A stretch of DNA of 64,000 nucleotides from Lacibacter cauensis (GTDB taxonomy: Bacteria > Bacteroidota > Bacteroidia > Chitinophagales > Chitinophagaceae): NCBI RefSeq assembly GCF_007830055.1, contig NZ_VLLE01000004.1:25248-89247 (forward strand), given 5' to 3'. Of this stretch, positions 1-8,592 are shown one piece after another. Position numbers and translations under genes: made by a program. The notes below the pieces were generated by a model. That model was not told the DNA's origin, made no database searches, and saw only the letters and a list, made by a program, of their open reading frames with translations. Positions within the stretch are counted from its first letter, which is position 1; each line of letters begins with the position of its first letter.

Positions 1-1745
1 GCTTCTGTTTCGGCAGTACCCGTCATACCACAAAGCTTGTGATACATACGGAAGTAGTTTTGCAACGTGATGGTAGCGTAGGTTTGTGTTGCTGCTTCGA
101 TGTGTACGTTTTCTTTCGCTTCAATTGCCTGGTGTAAACCATCGCTGTAACGACGACCATCGAGGATACGACCTGTTTGTTCATCTACAATTTTTACCTG
201 GCCATCCAACACCACATACTCCACATCTTTTTCAAACAAGGTATATGCTTTCAGCATTTGCAGTACAGTATGAATACGATCTGCTTTTGCTGAATATTCG
301 CTGAGTAATGATTCTTTCTGATGTAATTTTTCTTCGGCAGCAGCTGCACTTCTTTCAATTGCAGCTAATGCTGTACTGATGTCGGGCAACACAAAGAAAG
401 TAGGATCTTCATTTTCCTTGGTGAGCATGGCCAAACCTTTATCAGTCAGCTCAACAGAATTGCTCTTTTCATCAATATGGAAAAGCAAACCTTCATCCAC
501 CTTCGGCATTTCTTTTTGCTGATCGGCGAGGTAATAGTTTTCTGCTTTCTGCAGTTTTACTTTAATGCCGGGCTCACTTAAATATTTAATTAACGGACCG
601 TACTTTGGTAAACCTCTCCATGCACGCATTAACGCAAGGCCACCGCTTTTCGGATCGTCGTCGCCTTCTGCAATTGCTTTCTTCGCATCGTTCAAATATT
701 GTTGCGCCAAACGTTTCTGTGCTTCCACCAGTTTTTCAATACGTGGACGCATGTTGTGGAACTGCTGCTCGTTGCTGCCTGTACCAACAGGACCGGCAAT
801 GATCAATGGTGTACGGGCTTCGTCAATTAAAATACTATCTACCTCATCCACCATCGCAAAGTGCAGTTTGCGTTGCACTTTTTCTGCTGAGTTCACCACC
901 ATGTTATCACGCAGGTAATCGAAACCAAATTCGTTGTTGGTTCCGTAAACAATATCTGCTAAATAGGCTTTACGGCGCTCTTCGCTGTTGGGTTGATGTT
1001 TATCAATACAATCAACAGTTAAGCCTAAGAACTCAAACAAGGTTCCGTTCCATTCACTATCACGACGGGCCAGGTAATCGTTCACGGTTACAAGGTGTAC
1101 ACCTTCGCCTGCAAGGGCGTTGAGGTAAGCAGGTAAAGTAGATACAAGCGTTTTACCTTCACCGGTTGCCATTTCGGCAATTTTACCTTGGTGCAGTACA
1201 CTACCACCAATCAACTGCACATCGTAATGCACCATGTTCCAGGTAACCAGTCCACCTGCAGCCATCCACGATTTTTTATAGAATACCTGGTCGCCTTCGA
1301 TACGCATGTGCGGACGTTTGATCACCAGGTCACGATCGAGTTGTGTTGCTGTTGCCTGCAGTTCTTCATTGTTGGTGAAACGGCGGGCAGCTTCTTTTAC
1401 CACAGCAAATGCTTCGGGGTGAATCTCCTCCAGGATTTCTTCAATCTTTTTATCACGCTCTTTTTTCAGCTTATCAATTTGCTGGTAAGCTTCATCTTTC
1501 TGCTGAATCTGGTCTTCCGTTAACGCATCCGCTTCGCTGGTACGGTTGGCAATTTCTTCGTCAATTGCTGCCAGGTGCGCTTTAATACGCTCACGAAACT
1601 CCTGTGTTTTATTTCTGAGCTGATCGTTACTTAAGCTTTGGTATTGCTGAAAAAACTGGTTGGCCTTTTCAACGATAGGAGTAAGTTTCTGTACATCCTT
1701 TTCACTTTTACTGCCTCCGAAGAGTTTCGATAGGAATCCTAACAT
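1..1745 (-). CDS. secA: Preprotein translocase ATPase SecA (C-terminus cut by window edge)
   Basis: This is the motor ATPase that drives unfolded preproteins through SecYEG in the inner membrane. The start is the ATG at 1743-1745 and the product begins [17 protein letters not shown]. About 581 residues are visible. Reading along them I see the SecA N-terminal helix, the Walker A region MATGEGKT, the segment [14 protein letters not shown], the DEVD box within [17 protein letters not shown], the preprotein-binding region with the long insertions usual in Bacteroidota SecA, and the start of the second nucleotide-binding fold ([11 protein letters not shown]). The frame runs off base 1, so the rest of NBD2, the scaffold and the C-terminal domain lie outside. 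It is divergent from the barrel protein gene at 2150. Confidence 0.96.
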   Translation of the reverse strand, partial: MLGFLSKLFGGSKSEKDVQKLTPIVEKANQFFQQYQSLSNDQLRNKTQEFRERIKAHLAAIDEEIANRTSEADALTEDQIQQKDEAYQQIDKLKKERDKKIEEILEEIHPEAFAVVKEAARRFTNNEELQATATQLDRDLVIKRPHMRIEGDQVFYKKSWMAAGGLVTWNMVHYDVQLIGGSVLHQGKIAEMATGEGKTLVSTLPAYLNALAGEGVHLVTVNDYLARRDSEWNGTLFEFLGLTVDCIDKHQPNSEERRKAYLADIVYGTNNEFGFDYLRDNMVVNSAEKVQRKLHFAMVDEVDSILIDEARTPLIIAGPVGTGSNEQQFHNMRPRIEKLVEAQKRLAQQYLNDAKKAIAEGDDDPKSGGLALMRAWRGLPKYGPLIKYLSEPGIKVKLQKAENYYLADQQKEMPKVDEGLLFHIDEKSNSVELTDKGLAMLTKENEDPTFFVLPDISTALAAIERSAAAAEEKLHQKESLLSEYSAKADRIHTVLQMLKAYTLFEKDVEYVVLDGQVKIVDEQTGRILDGRRYSDGLHQAIEAKENVHIEAATQTYATITLQNYFRMYHKLCGMTGTAETE

Positions 1746-1856
1746 GAGAATATATTAATGAGTCAATTTATTGGTTAAAGTTTTTGTTCAGTCAAATACA
1801 GTGCAAGGTTTTACTTAAAGCCAATTTGACAGAAATACCCCTTTTACAGAGGCTGA

Positions 1857-1864
1857 CAAAGGTA
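1857..1864 (-). promoter_or_regulatory. Candidate -7 promoter element for secA
   Basis: On the minus strand this reads TACCTTTG, an exact match to the Bacteroidota -7 consensus TAnnTTTG, about 110 bases upstream of the secA ATG. I see no TTG at the expected -33 distance, so it is a candidate only. The rest of the 1746-2149 gap shows no gene I can support. Confidence 0.4.
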
Positions 1865-2149
1865 ATGATTAAGTAGTGAGAGATACCTGCCCTTGTTTCT
1901 TTTTTGCAAAGCAAGTTTCGGGAATACAGCTGCCCGAACTGATTGCCCGTTAATACTTTAACAGAATTGAAAGACAGGCAACAGCTTTTTACCCTCCTGT
2001 ACGGATAGACATTGGCCACTGAAGGGATAGATTTGCCTTTCATCCATAATATAAGGGGCTATGCAAGTTTTAGAAGAGCATATCGTCTATATTTTAACAA
2101 TTTGCATTTTCACTTTAAAACGAAAATGTTCGTATTTCGCATCTCAAAC

Positions 2150-5002
2150 ATGTTTATGAAGAATCTATTACTCATTATCCTTATCGTTCTTGCTTCCGTA
2201 CCAGCATTTGCACAAACCACCGGCATAAGCGGAAAAGTGACCGACTCTACCGGCTCGAAAGGCTTGGAAAAAGCAACGGTTAAACTGGTAGAAAAAGATT
2301 TACCCAAAGACACTTTACGCACCATCACCAATGCAAAAGGCGAATTCAGCTTTACAAAAATTCCTGCATCGGCTTATTCAATTATCATCAGCTACTCGGG
2401 CTATAAACCCATGGTGAAGGAGTTTTTTAAACCTTCTGCCGGCGTATCGAATATTGATCTTGGTGAGTTAGTACTTACCAATACCTACCTCGATCTGGCT
2501 GAAATTGTAATTGAAGCCCCTGCTGTAACTATGAAAGAAGATACAGTGGAATATCGTGCAGGTGCCTTTCAAACCAAACCCAATGCAACAACTGAAGAGT
2601 TATTGAAGAAATTACCGGGTGTACAGGTAGACCGCCAGGGCAATATTACTGCACATGGCAAACAGGTTACACGGGTAAAAGTAAATGGCAAGGATTTCTT
2701 TAACGGTGATCCGAAAACTGCTACACAGGAAATTCCTGCCGATATGATTGATAAAGTACAGGTGGTAGATGACTACGGCGATCAATCGAACGCATCGGGT
2801 ATTCGTGATGGCGAGCCTGAAAAAGTAATTAACCTGCAGCTGAAAAAAGATAAAAACAAAGGTGTTTTCGGAAGGGCAATGGTAGGCTATGGTACCGACG
2901 ACCGTTATATTGGCGCTGTTGCTTTGAACCGTTTCAATAACAGCAAACAGCTTTCGCTTATCATCAACAGCAATAACAACAACACCTCAACTTTCCGTGC
3001 CAACGATGGTGGTGGCGGAGGAGGCGGTGGCGGTATGCAGTTTGGCGGCGGTGGTAACCAAGGCGGTGGCGGCGGCAACCAAAACGGTATTACCAAACTC
3101 AACTCCATCGGGCTTAACTTCCGTACCGACTTTGGAAAGCGTAACTCATTTTACGGCAGCTATACCTATACCGACAGAAATACATTTACTGAGTCGTATA
3201 CATCCAAAGAACAGCTTTCGTTTCCGCTGCTTACAAACACAAACCAGTTTTCGACCAATAAAAACGGTACACACCGTGTTTTTGCCAACCTTGAATACTG
3301 GATCGATTCATTCAACTACATTAAGTTAAACCCTAATTTTTCTTACACAGACGGGAACAATGTTTCTACCAATTTCTCGGATTACTTCAGTTCTAAGCTG
3401 CAGACAAGAGCCGACAGTAACCAAACAGCGGTGCTTTCAAAACGCCCCGATTTCAGCACATCATTGCTGTATAATCACCGGTTTAAAAAGAGAGGCAGGA
3501 ACTTTTCGTTTAACGGCCAGCTTACATTATCGGGTAGCGAATCCGATCAGCTGAGAGAAAACTATACCCACTTTTACGACAATAACGGCAACTTCTTCAG
3601 AGACTCGCTGCAATTCCGGAACACCATCCAGAACAACCGTAACAGCGGCTTTAATGGCAGACTTACCTATACAGAGCCGATACGTGTAAACCGTTTCCTT
3701 GACCTCAGTTATAACTACAACCGCAGTTTTTCTGGCAATAATAAACGGGTGCTTACAAAAGATCCTTTAACCGGAAACGATTATGCTTTTGTTGATTACC
3801 TGAGTAATAATTACGAAACCGATTTCAACTACAACCGTATCAGCGCAGCTGTAAGAACGGTAATGAAGAAATATAATTACAGCATTGGTATTATGGTACA
3901 GCCGGTAATTTTAAACGGCTACAGCATTACAAAAGACAGTGCTTATAAACCCATCACCAATTTCAACTGGTTCCCTGTTGCACGTTTCCAGTATAATTTC
4001 TCACGCTCAAAAACATTCAACTTTAACTACAACGGTAGTGCAAGACAACCCAGCTTCGACCAGTTACAACCTGTACTGGAAGAAAGCAGCCAGTTGAATA
4101 AATCGAGTGGTAATCCTTTCCTGAAACCATCAACAAGTCATGTATTCAATACAACTTTCAACAATTTCAATTTTGGCTCGGGTAAGATTTTCCTTGTAAA
4201 TGCTTCATTCAATTTTGTTGACAACCAGATTGTAAACAAGGTTACCAACTTTAAAGACAGTGCCAACAGGTTTACAGGTGCTACTTTCAGTCAGCCGGTA
4301 AATGTTGATGGTTACTACAATGCCAACATGTTTATCAACTATGGCCGTCCGTTTAAAAACCGTAAGTATGTACTGGGTTTAAGAAGTATGTTGAACTATA
4401 ACAACAACGTAAGCCTTTCAAACAATGTTACGAAAACACGTACCGATAGTATTGTTGGACCGGATATTAAAAACATGGCCCGTAACTGGATATGGAGCCC
4501 TGGTGTAGATTTTGAATACAATCTTCCCTGGCTTGAACTGCGTACTGGTGCAAGCTACAACCTGAACTATACGGATAACACCAACAACAAAAACATCAGC
4601 CGACTTCACACCATCACCTTAAGCAACGACGGACGTATTGACTTTGGTGCAGGCTTTATTCTCCGTTGGGATTTCGACTACTTTATCTACGAAGGGTTGA
4701 CTTCTTCCTTACAAAAAAACATCGCCATGCTGAATGCTTCGTTTGAAAAAGAGGTGTTTAAAAAGAAGAATGGTATTATTAAACTGGCAGGCTTCGATAT
4801 CTTCAAACAAAATACAAGCATCAGCCGTACGCAAACAGATCAGTTTATTACCGATAACCGCACCAACCGTTTAACGCAGTACTTCATGTTAAGCTTCACC
4901 TATCGTTTTAATAAATTCAGCGGTACACAGGGTGGCCAGCAAAACAACAATTTCCGCCGTGCGGAAGGTCGTAACATGATGATGATGCAGAACAACGACT
5001 AA
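2150..5002 (+). CDS. TonB-dependent-receptor-like outer membrane beta-barrel protein
   Basis: A 950-residue outer-membrane protein with a signal peptide (MFMKNLLLIILIVLASVPAF, then AQ). A carboxypeptidase regulatory-like beta-sandwich domain follows (about residues 25-105, GISGKVTDSTGSKGLEKATV). Next is a plug-like region (LLKKLPGVQVDRQGNITAHG, VKVNGKDFFNGDP, MIDKVQVVDDYGDQS), then a long Tyr/Asn-rich beta-barrel. This arrangement is typical of Bacteroidota outer-membrane barrel family proteins related to SusC/TonB receptors; the substrate is unknown. A Gly-rich insertion lies at about residues 287-310. The open frame extends upstream to 2012, but the signal peptide fixes the start at the ATG at 2150 or 2156. 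The gene stands alone and is followed by a terminator. Confidence 0.88.
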   Translation: MFMKNLLLIILIVLASVPAFAQTTGISGKVTDSTGSKGLEKATVKLVEKDLPKDTLRTITNAKGEFSFTKIPASAYSIIISYSGYKPMVKEFFKPSAGVSNIDLGELVLTNTYLDLAEIVIEAPAVTMKEDTVEYRAGAFQTKPNATTEELLKKLPGVQVDRQGNITAHGKQVTRVKVNGKDFFNGDPKTATQEIPADMIDKVQVVDDYGDQSNASGIRDGEPEKVINLQLKKDKNKGVFGRAMVGYGTDDRYIGAVALNRFNNSKQLSLIINSNNNNTSTFRANDGGGGGGGGGMQFGGGGNQGGGGGNQNGITKLNSIGLNFRTDFGKRNSFYGSYTYTDRNTFTESYTSKEQLSFPLLTNTNQFSTNKNGTHRVFANLEYWIDSFNYIKLNPNFSYTDGNNVSTNFSDYFSSKLQTRADSNQTAVLSKRPDFSTSLLYNHRFKKRGRNFSFNGQLTLSGSESDQLRENYTHFYDNNGNFFRDSLQFRNTIQNNRNSGFNGRLTYTEPIRVNRFLDLSYNYNRSFSGNNKRVLTKDPLTGNDYAFVDYLSNNYETDFNYNRISAAVRTVMKKYNYSIGIMVQPVILNGYSITKDSAYKPITNFNWFPVARFQYNFSRSKTFNFNYNGSARQPSFDQLQPVLEESSQLNKSSGNPFLKPSTSHVFNTTFNNFNFGSGKIFLVNASFNFVDNQIVNKVTNFKDSANRFTGATFSQPVNVDGYYNANMFINYGRPFKNRKYVLGLRSMLNYNNNVSLSNNVTKTRTDSIVGPDIKNMARNWIWSPGVDFEYNLPWLELRTGASYNLNYTDNTNNKNISRLHTITLSNDGRIDFGAGFILRWDFDYFIYEGLTSSLQKNIAMLNASFEKEVFKKKNGIIKLAGFDIFKQNTSISRTQTDQFITDNRTNRLTQYFMLSFTYRFNKFSGTQGGQQNNNFRRAEGRNMMMMQNND

Positions 5003-5022
5003 CACAAACCGTAATAACAAAA

Positions 5023-5049
5023 AGCAGCTCTCCGGGGCTGCTTTTTTTG
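5023..5049 (+). terminator. Rho-independent terminator after the barrel protein gene
   Basis: The stem AGCAGCTC / GGGCTGCT (one G-U pair, loop TCCG) is followed directly by a run of seven T. It closes the single-gene transcript of the outer-membrane barrel protein. Confidence 0.85.
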
Positions 5050-5152
5050 TTTTCAGCAAGTCCCTATTAAAAGGGGCTGCAGCCTCCGGTTACGGCAGTC
5101 ATGGAGGCTGGCTTTTCCCCGAATCCCGCTTTTCCACAATTTCGGCTTTCGC

Positions 5153-5184
5153 TTGGGGATGTAAGCCTGTTTCCTTTACCTTTG
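5153..5184 (+). promoter_or_regulatory. Promoter of atpG
   Basis: TTG at 5153-5155 and TACCTTTG at 5177-5184 are separated by 21 bases. This fits the Bacteroidota sigma-A pattern TTG-N17-23-TAnnTTTG. The start codon lies 25 bases downstream of the -7 element. An open frame exists upstream of the chosen atpG start, and this promoter inside it argues against a start there. Confidence 0.7.
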
Positions 5185-5208
5185 CGGCCTGAAAATAAAC
5201 GTGTAACC

Positions 5209-6096
5209 ATGCCCGGACAATTAAAAGAGGTACGTAACAGGATCAAAAGTGTACAAAGTACGCAGCAAATCACCAAGGCAATGAAAATGGTGAGTGCGGC
5301 TAAACTGCGTAAAGCACAGGATGCCATCATCCAGATGCGCCCTTATGCTCAAAAACTGCAGGATATGCTCAGCAATATTGTGAGCAACAGCGATGGTAGT
5401 GTGAGTATGAAACTGGCTACCGAGCGTCCGGTAAACAAAGTATTAATTATCCTTGTTACCAGCGACCGTGGTTTATGTGGTGGTTACAACGCCAACCTCG
5501 TTAAACTTGCCCGCCAGGTTATTAACGAACAATATGCCGAGCAAAACAGCAAAGGCAATGTGGAAATATGGGGTATTGGTAAAAAAGGTTACGAAGCAAT
5601 GCAACGTACCGGCTACAAAGCAAACGATACCTTTAAAGATCTGTTCCTGCAGCTTTCGTTCGAAAACGTACAAAAAGCATCTGCAGCAGCAATGGAAGCT
5701 TTTTCAAAAGGCGAATTCGATGTAGTTGAACTGGTATACAGCCAGTTTAAAAATGCAGCTACACAGCAATTTAAAACAGAGCGCTTCCTCCCTATTCCGA
5801 AAGTGGAAAATAAAGGTGCGGCTGTAAAAACAAAGTCCGACTTCATTTTCGAGCCCGGTAAAGAAGAACTCATTACCGAATTAATGCCGAAAATCCTCAA
5901 TACACAATTATTTAAAGCTGTATTGGATGCCAATGCTTCTGAGCATGGCGCCCGTATGACGGCGATGGATAAAGCAAGCGATAACGCCAACGAACTGTTG
6001 CGTTCGCTCCGCATCAGCTACAACCGTGCACGCCAGGCAGCAATTACGACCGAACTTACCGAGATCGTTAGTGGTGCAGCAGCATTAAATGGATAA
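5209..6096 (+). CDS. atpG: F1F0 ATP synthase gamma subunit
   Basis: This is the central rotor shaft of the F1 sector, which couples proton flow through F0 to ATP synthesis in the alpha3beta3 head. The 295-residue product starts MPGQLKEVRNRIKSVQSTQQ and continues with ITKAMKMVSAAKL, the classic gamma N-terminal coiled coil. The central Rossmann-like part has TSDRGLCGGYNANLV, and the C-terminal coiled coil ends SYNRARQAAITTELTEIVSG. The length is normal. The open frame extends 36 codons upstream, but the family N-terminus and the promoter at 5153-5184 place the start at 5209. No other atp gene is adjacent, so this subunit appears to be transcribed apart from the rest of the complex. Confidence 0.96.
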   Translation: MPGQLKEVRNRIKSVQSTQQITKAMKMVSAAKLRKAQDAIIQMRPYAQKLQDMLSNIVSNSDGSVSMKLATERPVNKVLIILVTSDRGLCGGYNANLVKLARQVINEQYAEQNSKGNVEIWGIGKKGYEAMQRTGYKANDTFKDLFLQLSFENVQKASAAAMEAFSKGEFDVVELVYSQFKNAATQQFKTERFLPIPKVENKGAAVKTKSDFIFEPGKEELITELMPKILNTQLFKAVLDANASEHGARMTAMDKASDNANELLRSLRISYNRARQAAITTELTEIVSGAAALNG

Positions 6097-6189
6097 GCTT
6101 ATTTCCGCCGAAAAAACAGGCAATTACGTAAGATTGGAGGATTTCACTTAATTTTCAAATTCTCCAATTTTCAAATTTTCAAATTACGA

Positions 6190-7098
6190 ATGGAATTAAG
6201 TGTTATCATCCCGCATATTGAAGCGCTGATTTTTGCAGCTGAACGCCCGTTGACTACATTAGAACTGTGCGATCTGGTGAATAATGCCCTGGGCTTTATT
6301 GAAGATCGGGCAAGTCTTGACCAGACGGAAGCGGCAATCGCAGCCATCAAAGAAAAATATGCAGCCGAGTTTTATCCGTTCGAAGTACGTGAAAGCGGCG
6401 GCGGCTGGCAGTTCCTCACCAAAAAGGAATACCATAAAACAGTTGCACAAATCAATGGCGATAAATTCCTGAAACGTCTGAGTACTGCTGCACTGGAAAC
6501 ACTTTCCATTATTGCCTACAAACAACCGATTACCAAAGGTGAAATGGAGGCCATTCGTGGTGTAAACTGCGATTATGCTGTACAGAAATTATTAGAGAAA
6601 GAACTCATTGTTATACTCGGACGTAACGAGAAACTGCCCGGTCACCCATTGGTGTACGGCACTTCCCGTTCGTTTATGGATTACTTCGGTATCAACTCCC
6701 CCGAAGATCTGCCCAAGATCAAAGAAGTGATTTCAACCGACATCATTGACCCGACTGCAGTGCAAAGCGATACCTTGCATGTTGCAGGCGAAGAAGCACT
6801 GGAATTGGAAACAGGTGAAACTTTGATTGTAACAGAAGATGGTGAGTTGTTAGAACAATCGGTTACAGAAGAGACCAGTGCAGAAGAAGTAGTTATTGAA
6901 GTGAAAGAAACAATTGAAGAAACTGTTACAGACGAATCAGCTGCAGAGGAAGAAATTGTTGATGTAGTAGCAGAAGAAGAAATGTCGGGAGAAGCTGAAG
7001 AGGAAGAGACAACTGAGGAAACAGAAGCTGCAGAAGAGCAGGCAGAAGAAGAAGGCAACGACGATGATCAATCGAACGAAGAAGAAACAAAAGCATAA
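6190..7098 (+). CDS. scpB: Segregation and condensation protein B with acidic tail
   Basis: ScpB is the winged-helix (kite) subunit that, with ScpA, binds Smc to form the bacterial condensin. The N-terminal 190 residues carry the family pattern: PHIEALIFAAERPLT, then LSTAALETLSIIAYKQPITK, GEMEAIRGVNCDYAVQKLLE and GRNEKLPGHPLVYGTS. The remaining 110 or so residues form a highly acidic, Glu-rich, probably disordered tail. Tails of this kind occur in Bacteroidota ScpB but this one is long; the whole protein is 302 residues against about 200 for a core ScpB. The 93-base gap before it contains AATTTTCAAATT-type A/T-rich direct repeats and no gene. Confidence 0.93.
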   Translation: MELSVIIPHIEALIFAAERPLTTLELCDLVNNALGFIEDRASLDQTEAAIAAIKEKYAAEFYPFEVRESGGGWQFLTKKEYHKTVAQINGDKFLKRLSTAALETLSIIAYKQPITKGEMEAIRGVNCDYAVQKLLEKELIVILGRNEKLPGHPLVYGTSRSFMDYFGINSPEDLPKIKEVISTDIIDPTAVQSDTLHVAGEEALELETGETLIVTEDGELLEQSVTEETSAEEVVIEVKETIEETVTDESAAEEEIVDVVAEEEMSGEAEEEETTEETEAAEEQAEEEGNDDDQSNEEETKA

Positions 7099-7100
7099 AT

Positions 7101-7129
7101 AAAACCCCGACCGAGACGTCGGGGTTTTT
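7101..7129 (+). terminator. Rho-independent terminator after scpB
   Basis: An 11-bp perfect stem, AAAACCCCGAC / GTCGGGGTTTT, has a six-base loop and ends in a T run. The A run on the left arm means it could work in both directions, but the next gene points the same way. Confidence 0.9.
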
Positions 7130-7272
7130 CTTTTACAAAATAGCTTACAGATGATCGTTTCACAATGGATTCAGGCCGCTGATACTCCTCTACAAATCTT
7201 CAGGAAAGATCAAGCGGCCAAACTTAACAAGAATCTGTTTTTAAACTAATTTCGCAGCCAGCAAAATTTACA

Positions 7273-8478
7273 ATGACGACTACAATACCCACCAACCAAC
7301 TCTTAGAAATTGCAGCAACTTACGGCACGCCTGTTTATGTGTATGATGCCAACAAAATAAAAACGCAATACGAAAAACTGGTAAACGGTTTTTCTATTTT
7401 AGATACACGTATTTTTTATGCCTGTAAAGCATTAACCAACCTGCATGTGATCAAATACATCAACAGCCTTGGTTGTAATATCGATTGCAGCAGCATTAAC
7501 GAAGTAAAGCTGGCCTTGCATGCAGGTGTTGCGCCGGAAAATGTTTTGTACACCAGCAACGGTATTTCGTTTGCAGAAATTGAAGAAGCAGTTGCTGCAG
7601 GTGTACACATCAACATCGACAGTTTATCGAACCTGGAAAAGTTTGGAAAGAAATACGGCCACAGTTATCCGGTGGGCATCCGTCTTCGCCCCAACATCAT
7701 GGCAGGTGGTAACTTAAAAATTTCTACCGGTCATGATAAAAGCAAGTTTGGAATACCGGTGGAGCAGATCAGCGAACTGGAGCAGATTGTAAAAGACAAC
7801 AACATCTTCATCCGTACGCTGCACATCCACACCGGCAGCGACATAAAAGATGCGGAAGTTTTTGTAAAGGGCATTGAAGTGTTGTTTGAATTGTTTCCTC
7901 ATTTTCCAGAGTTGGAAGTAATTGATCTCGGTGGTGGTTTTAAAGTGCCTTATAAAGAAGACGAAAAGGAAACCAATATTGCCGCCCTTGCACAAAAACT
8001 GAAACAGGCATTTGCCGATCATCCGTTGGCAAATGGAAAAGAATTACAAGTGTGGTTTGAGCCGGGAAAGTTTTTAGTAAGTGAGTGCGGTTATTTATTA
8101 GCCGAAGTAAATGTGCTCAAACAAAATGCAGATGTCATCATTGCCGGCATCAACACCGGATTAAATCATCTCATTCGCCCCATGATGTACGATGCGTATC
8201 ATTACATCAGCAACTTAAGTAATCCCAACGGTGAAGAAAAGAAACACATGATCACCGGCTATATCTGCGAAACCGATACGTTTGCCAGCGACCGCATGTT
8301 GCCCGAAATAAAAGAAGGCGATATCCTCTGCATCCACAACGCAGGTGCGTATGGTTACGAAATGGCCAGCAATTACAACTCACGCTACCGCCCAGCCGAA
8401 GTATTGGTGAAAGACGGCGAGGCAATCCTCATCCGCAAAAGAGAAAGCTTTGAGGATCTGCTGAAGAATATCATTTAA
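7273..8478 (+). CDS. lysA: Diaminopimelate decarboxylase
   Basis: This enzyme catalyses the last step of lysine synthesis: PLP-dependent decarboxylation of meso-diaminopimelate to L-lysine. The 401-residue product is an alanine-racemase-type TIM barrel followed by a beta domain. The PLP lysine is K52 in IFYACKALTNLHVIKY. Further family landmarks are IDCSSINEVKLALHAG, LHIHTGSDIKD, VIDLGGGFKVPY, WFEPGKFLVSECG, the cysteine region GYICETDTFASDR (active site across the dimer) and GAYGYEMASNYNSRYRP. The start ATG at 7273 matches the family N-terminus. A -7-like TAATTTCG lies at 7248-7255, one base off consensus. The gene is monocistronic. Confidence 0.96.
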   Translation: MTTTIPTNQLLEIAATYGTPVYVYDANKIKTQYEKLVNGFSILDTRIFYACKALTNLHVIKYINSLGCNIDCSSINEVKLALHAGVAPENVLYTSNGISFAEIEEAVAAGVHINIDSLSNLEKFGKKYGHSYPVGIRLRPNIMAGGNLKISTGHDKSKFGIPVEQISELEQIVKDNNIFIRTLHIHTGSDIKDAEVFVKGIEVLFELFPHFPELEVIDLGGGFKVPYKEDEKETNIAALAQKLKQAFADHPLANGKELQVWFEPGKFLVSECGYLLAEVNVLKQNADVIIAGINTGLNHLIRPMMYDAYHYISNLSNPNGEEKKHMITGYICETDTFASDRMLPEIKEGDILCIHNAGAYGYEMASNYNSRYRPAEVLVKDGEAILIRKRESFEDLLKNII

Positions 8479-8592
8479 CTCCCGATTACATTATAACAAG
8501 AACGAAAAGTGGTCCCAAAATCCACTTTTCATTCTTTTCGTACCTTGCCGCCCTGTTTAGATTGTTAACGATTGATTGCATAATTGAAACGT

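Noticed and set aside
1792..2043. 83-residue minus-strand frame between secA and the barrel gene
   Set aside because: No family likeness, Cys/Leu-rich composition as in random frames, no ribosome binding site, and it spans the secA promoter element.
6681..7058. Ser-rich 125-residue frame antisense to scpB
   Set aside because: It is the mirror of the Glu-rich tail (GAA/GAG read as TTC/CTC-type Ser/Ala codons), not a gene.
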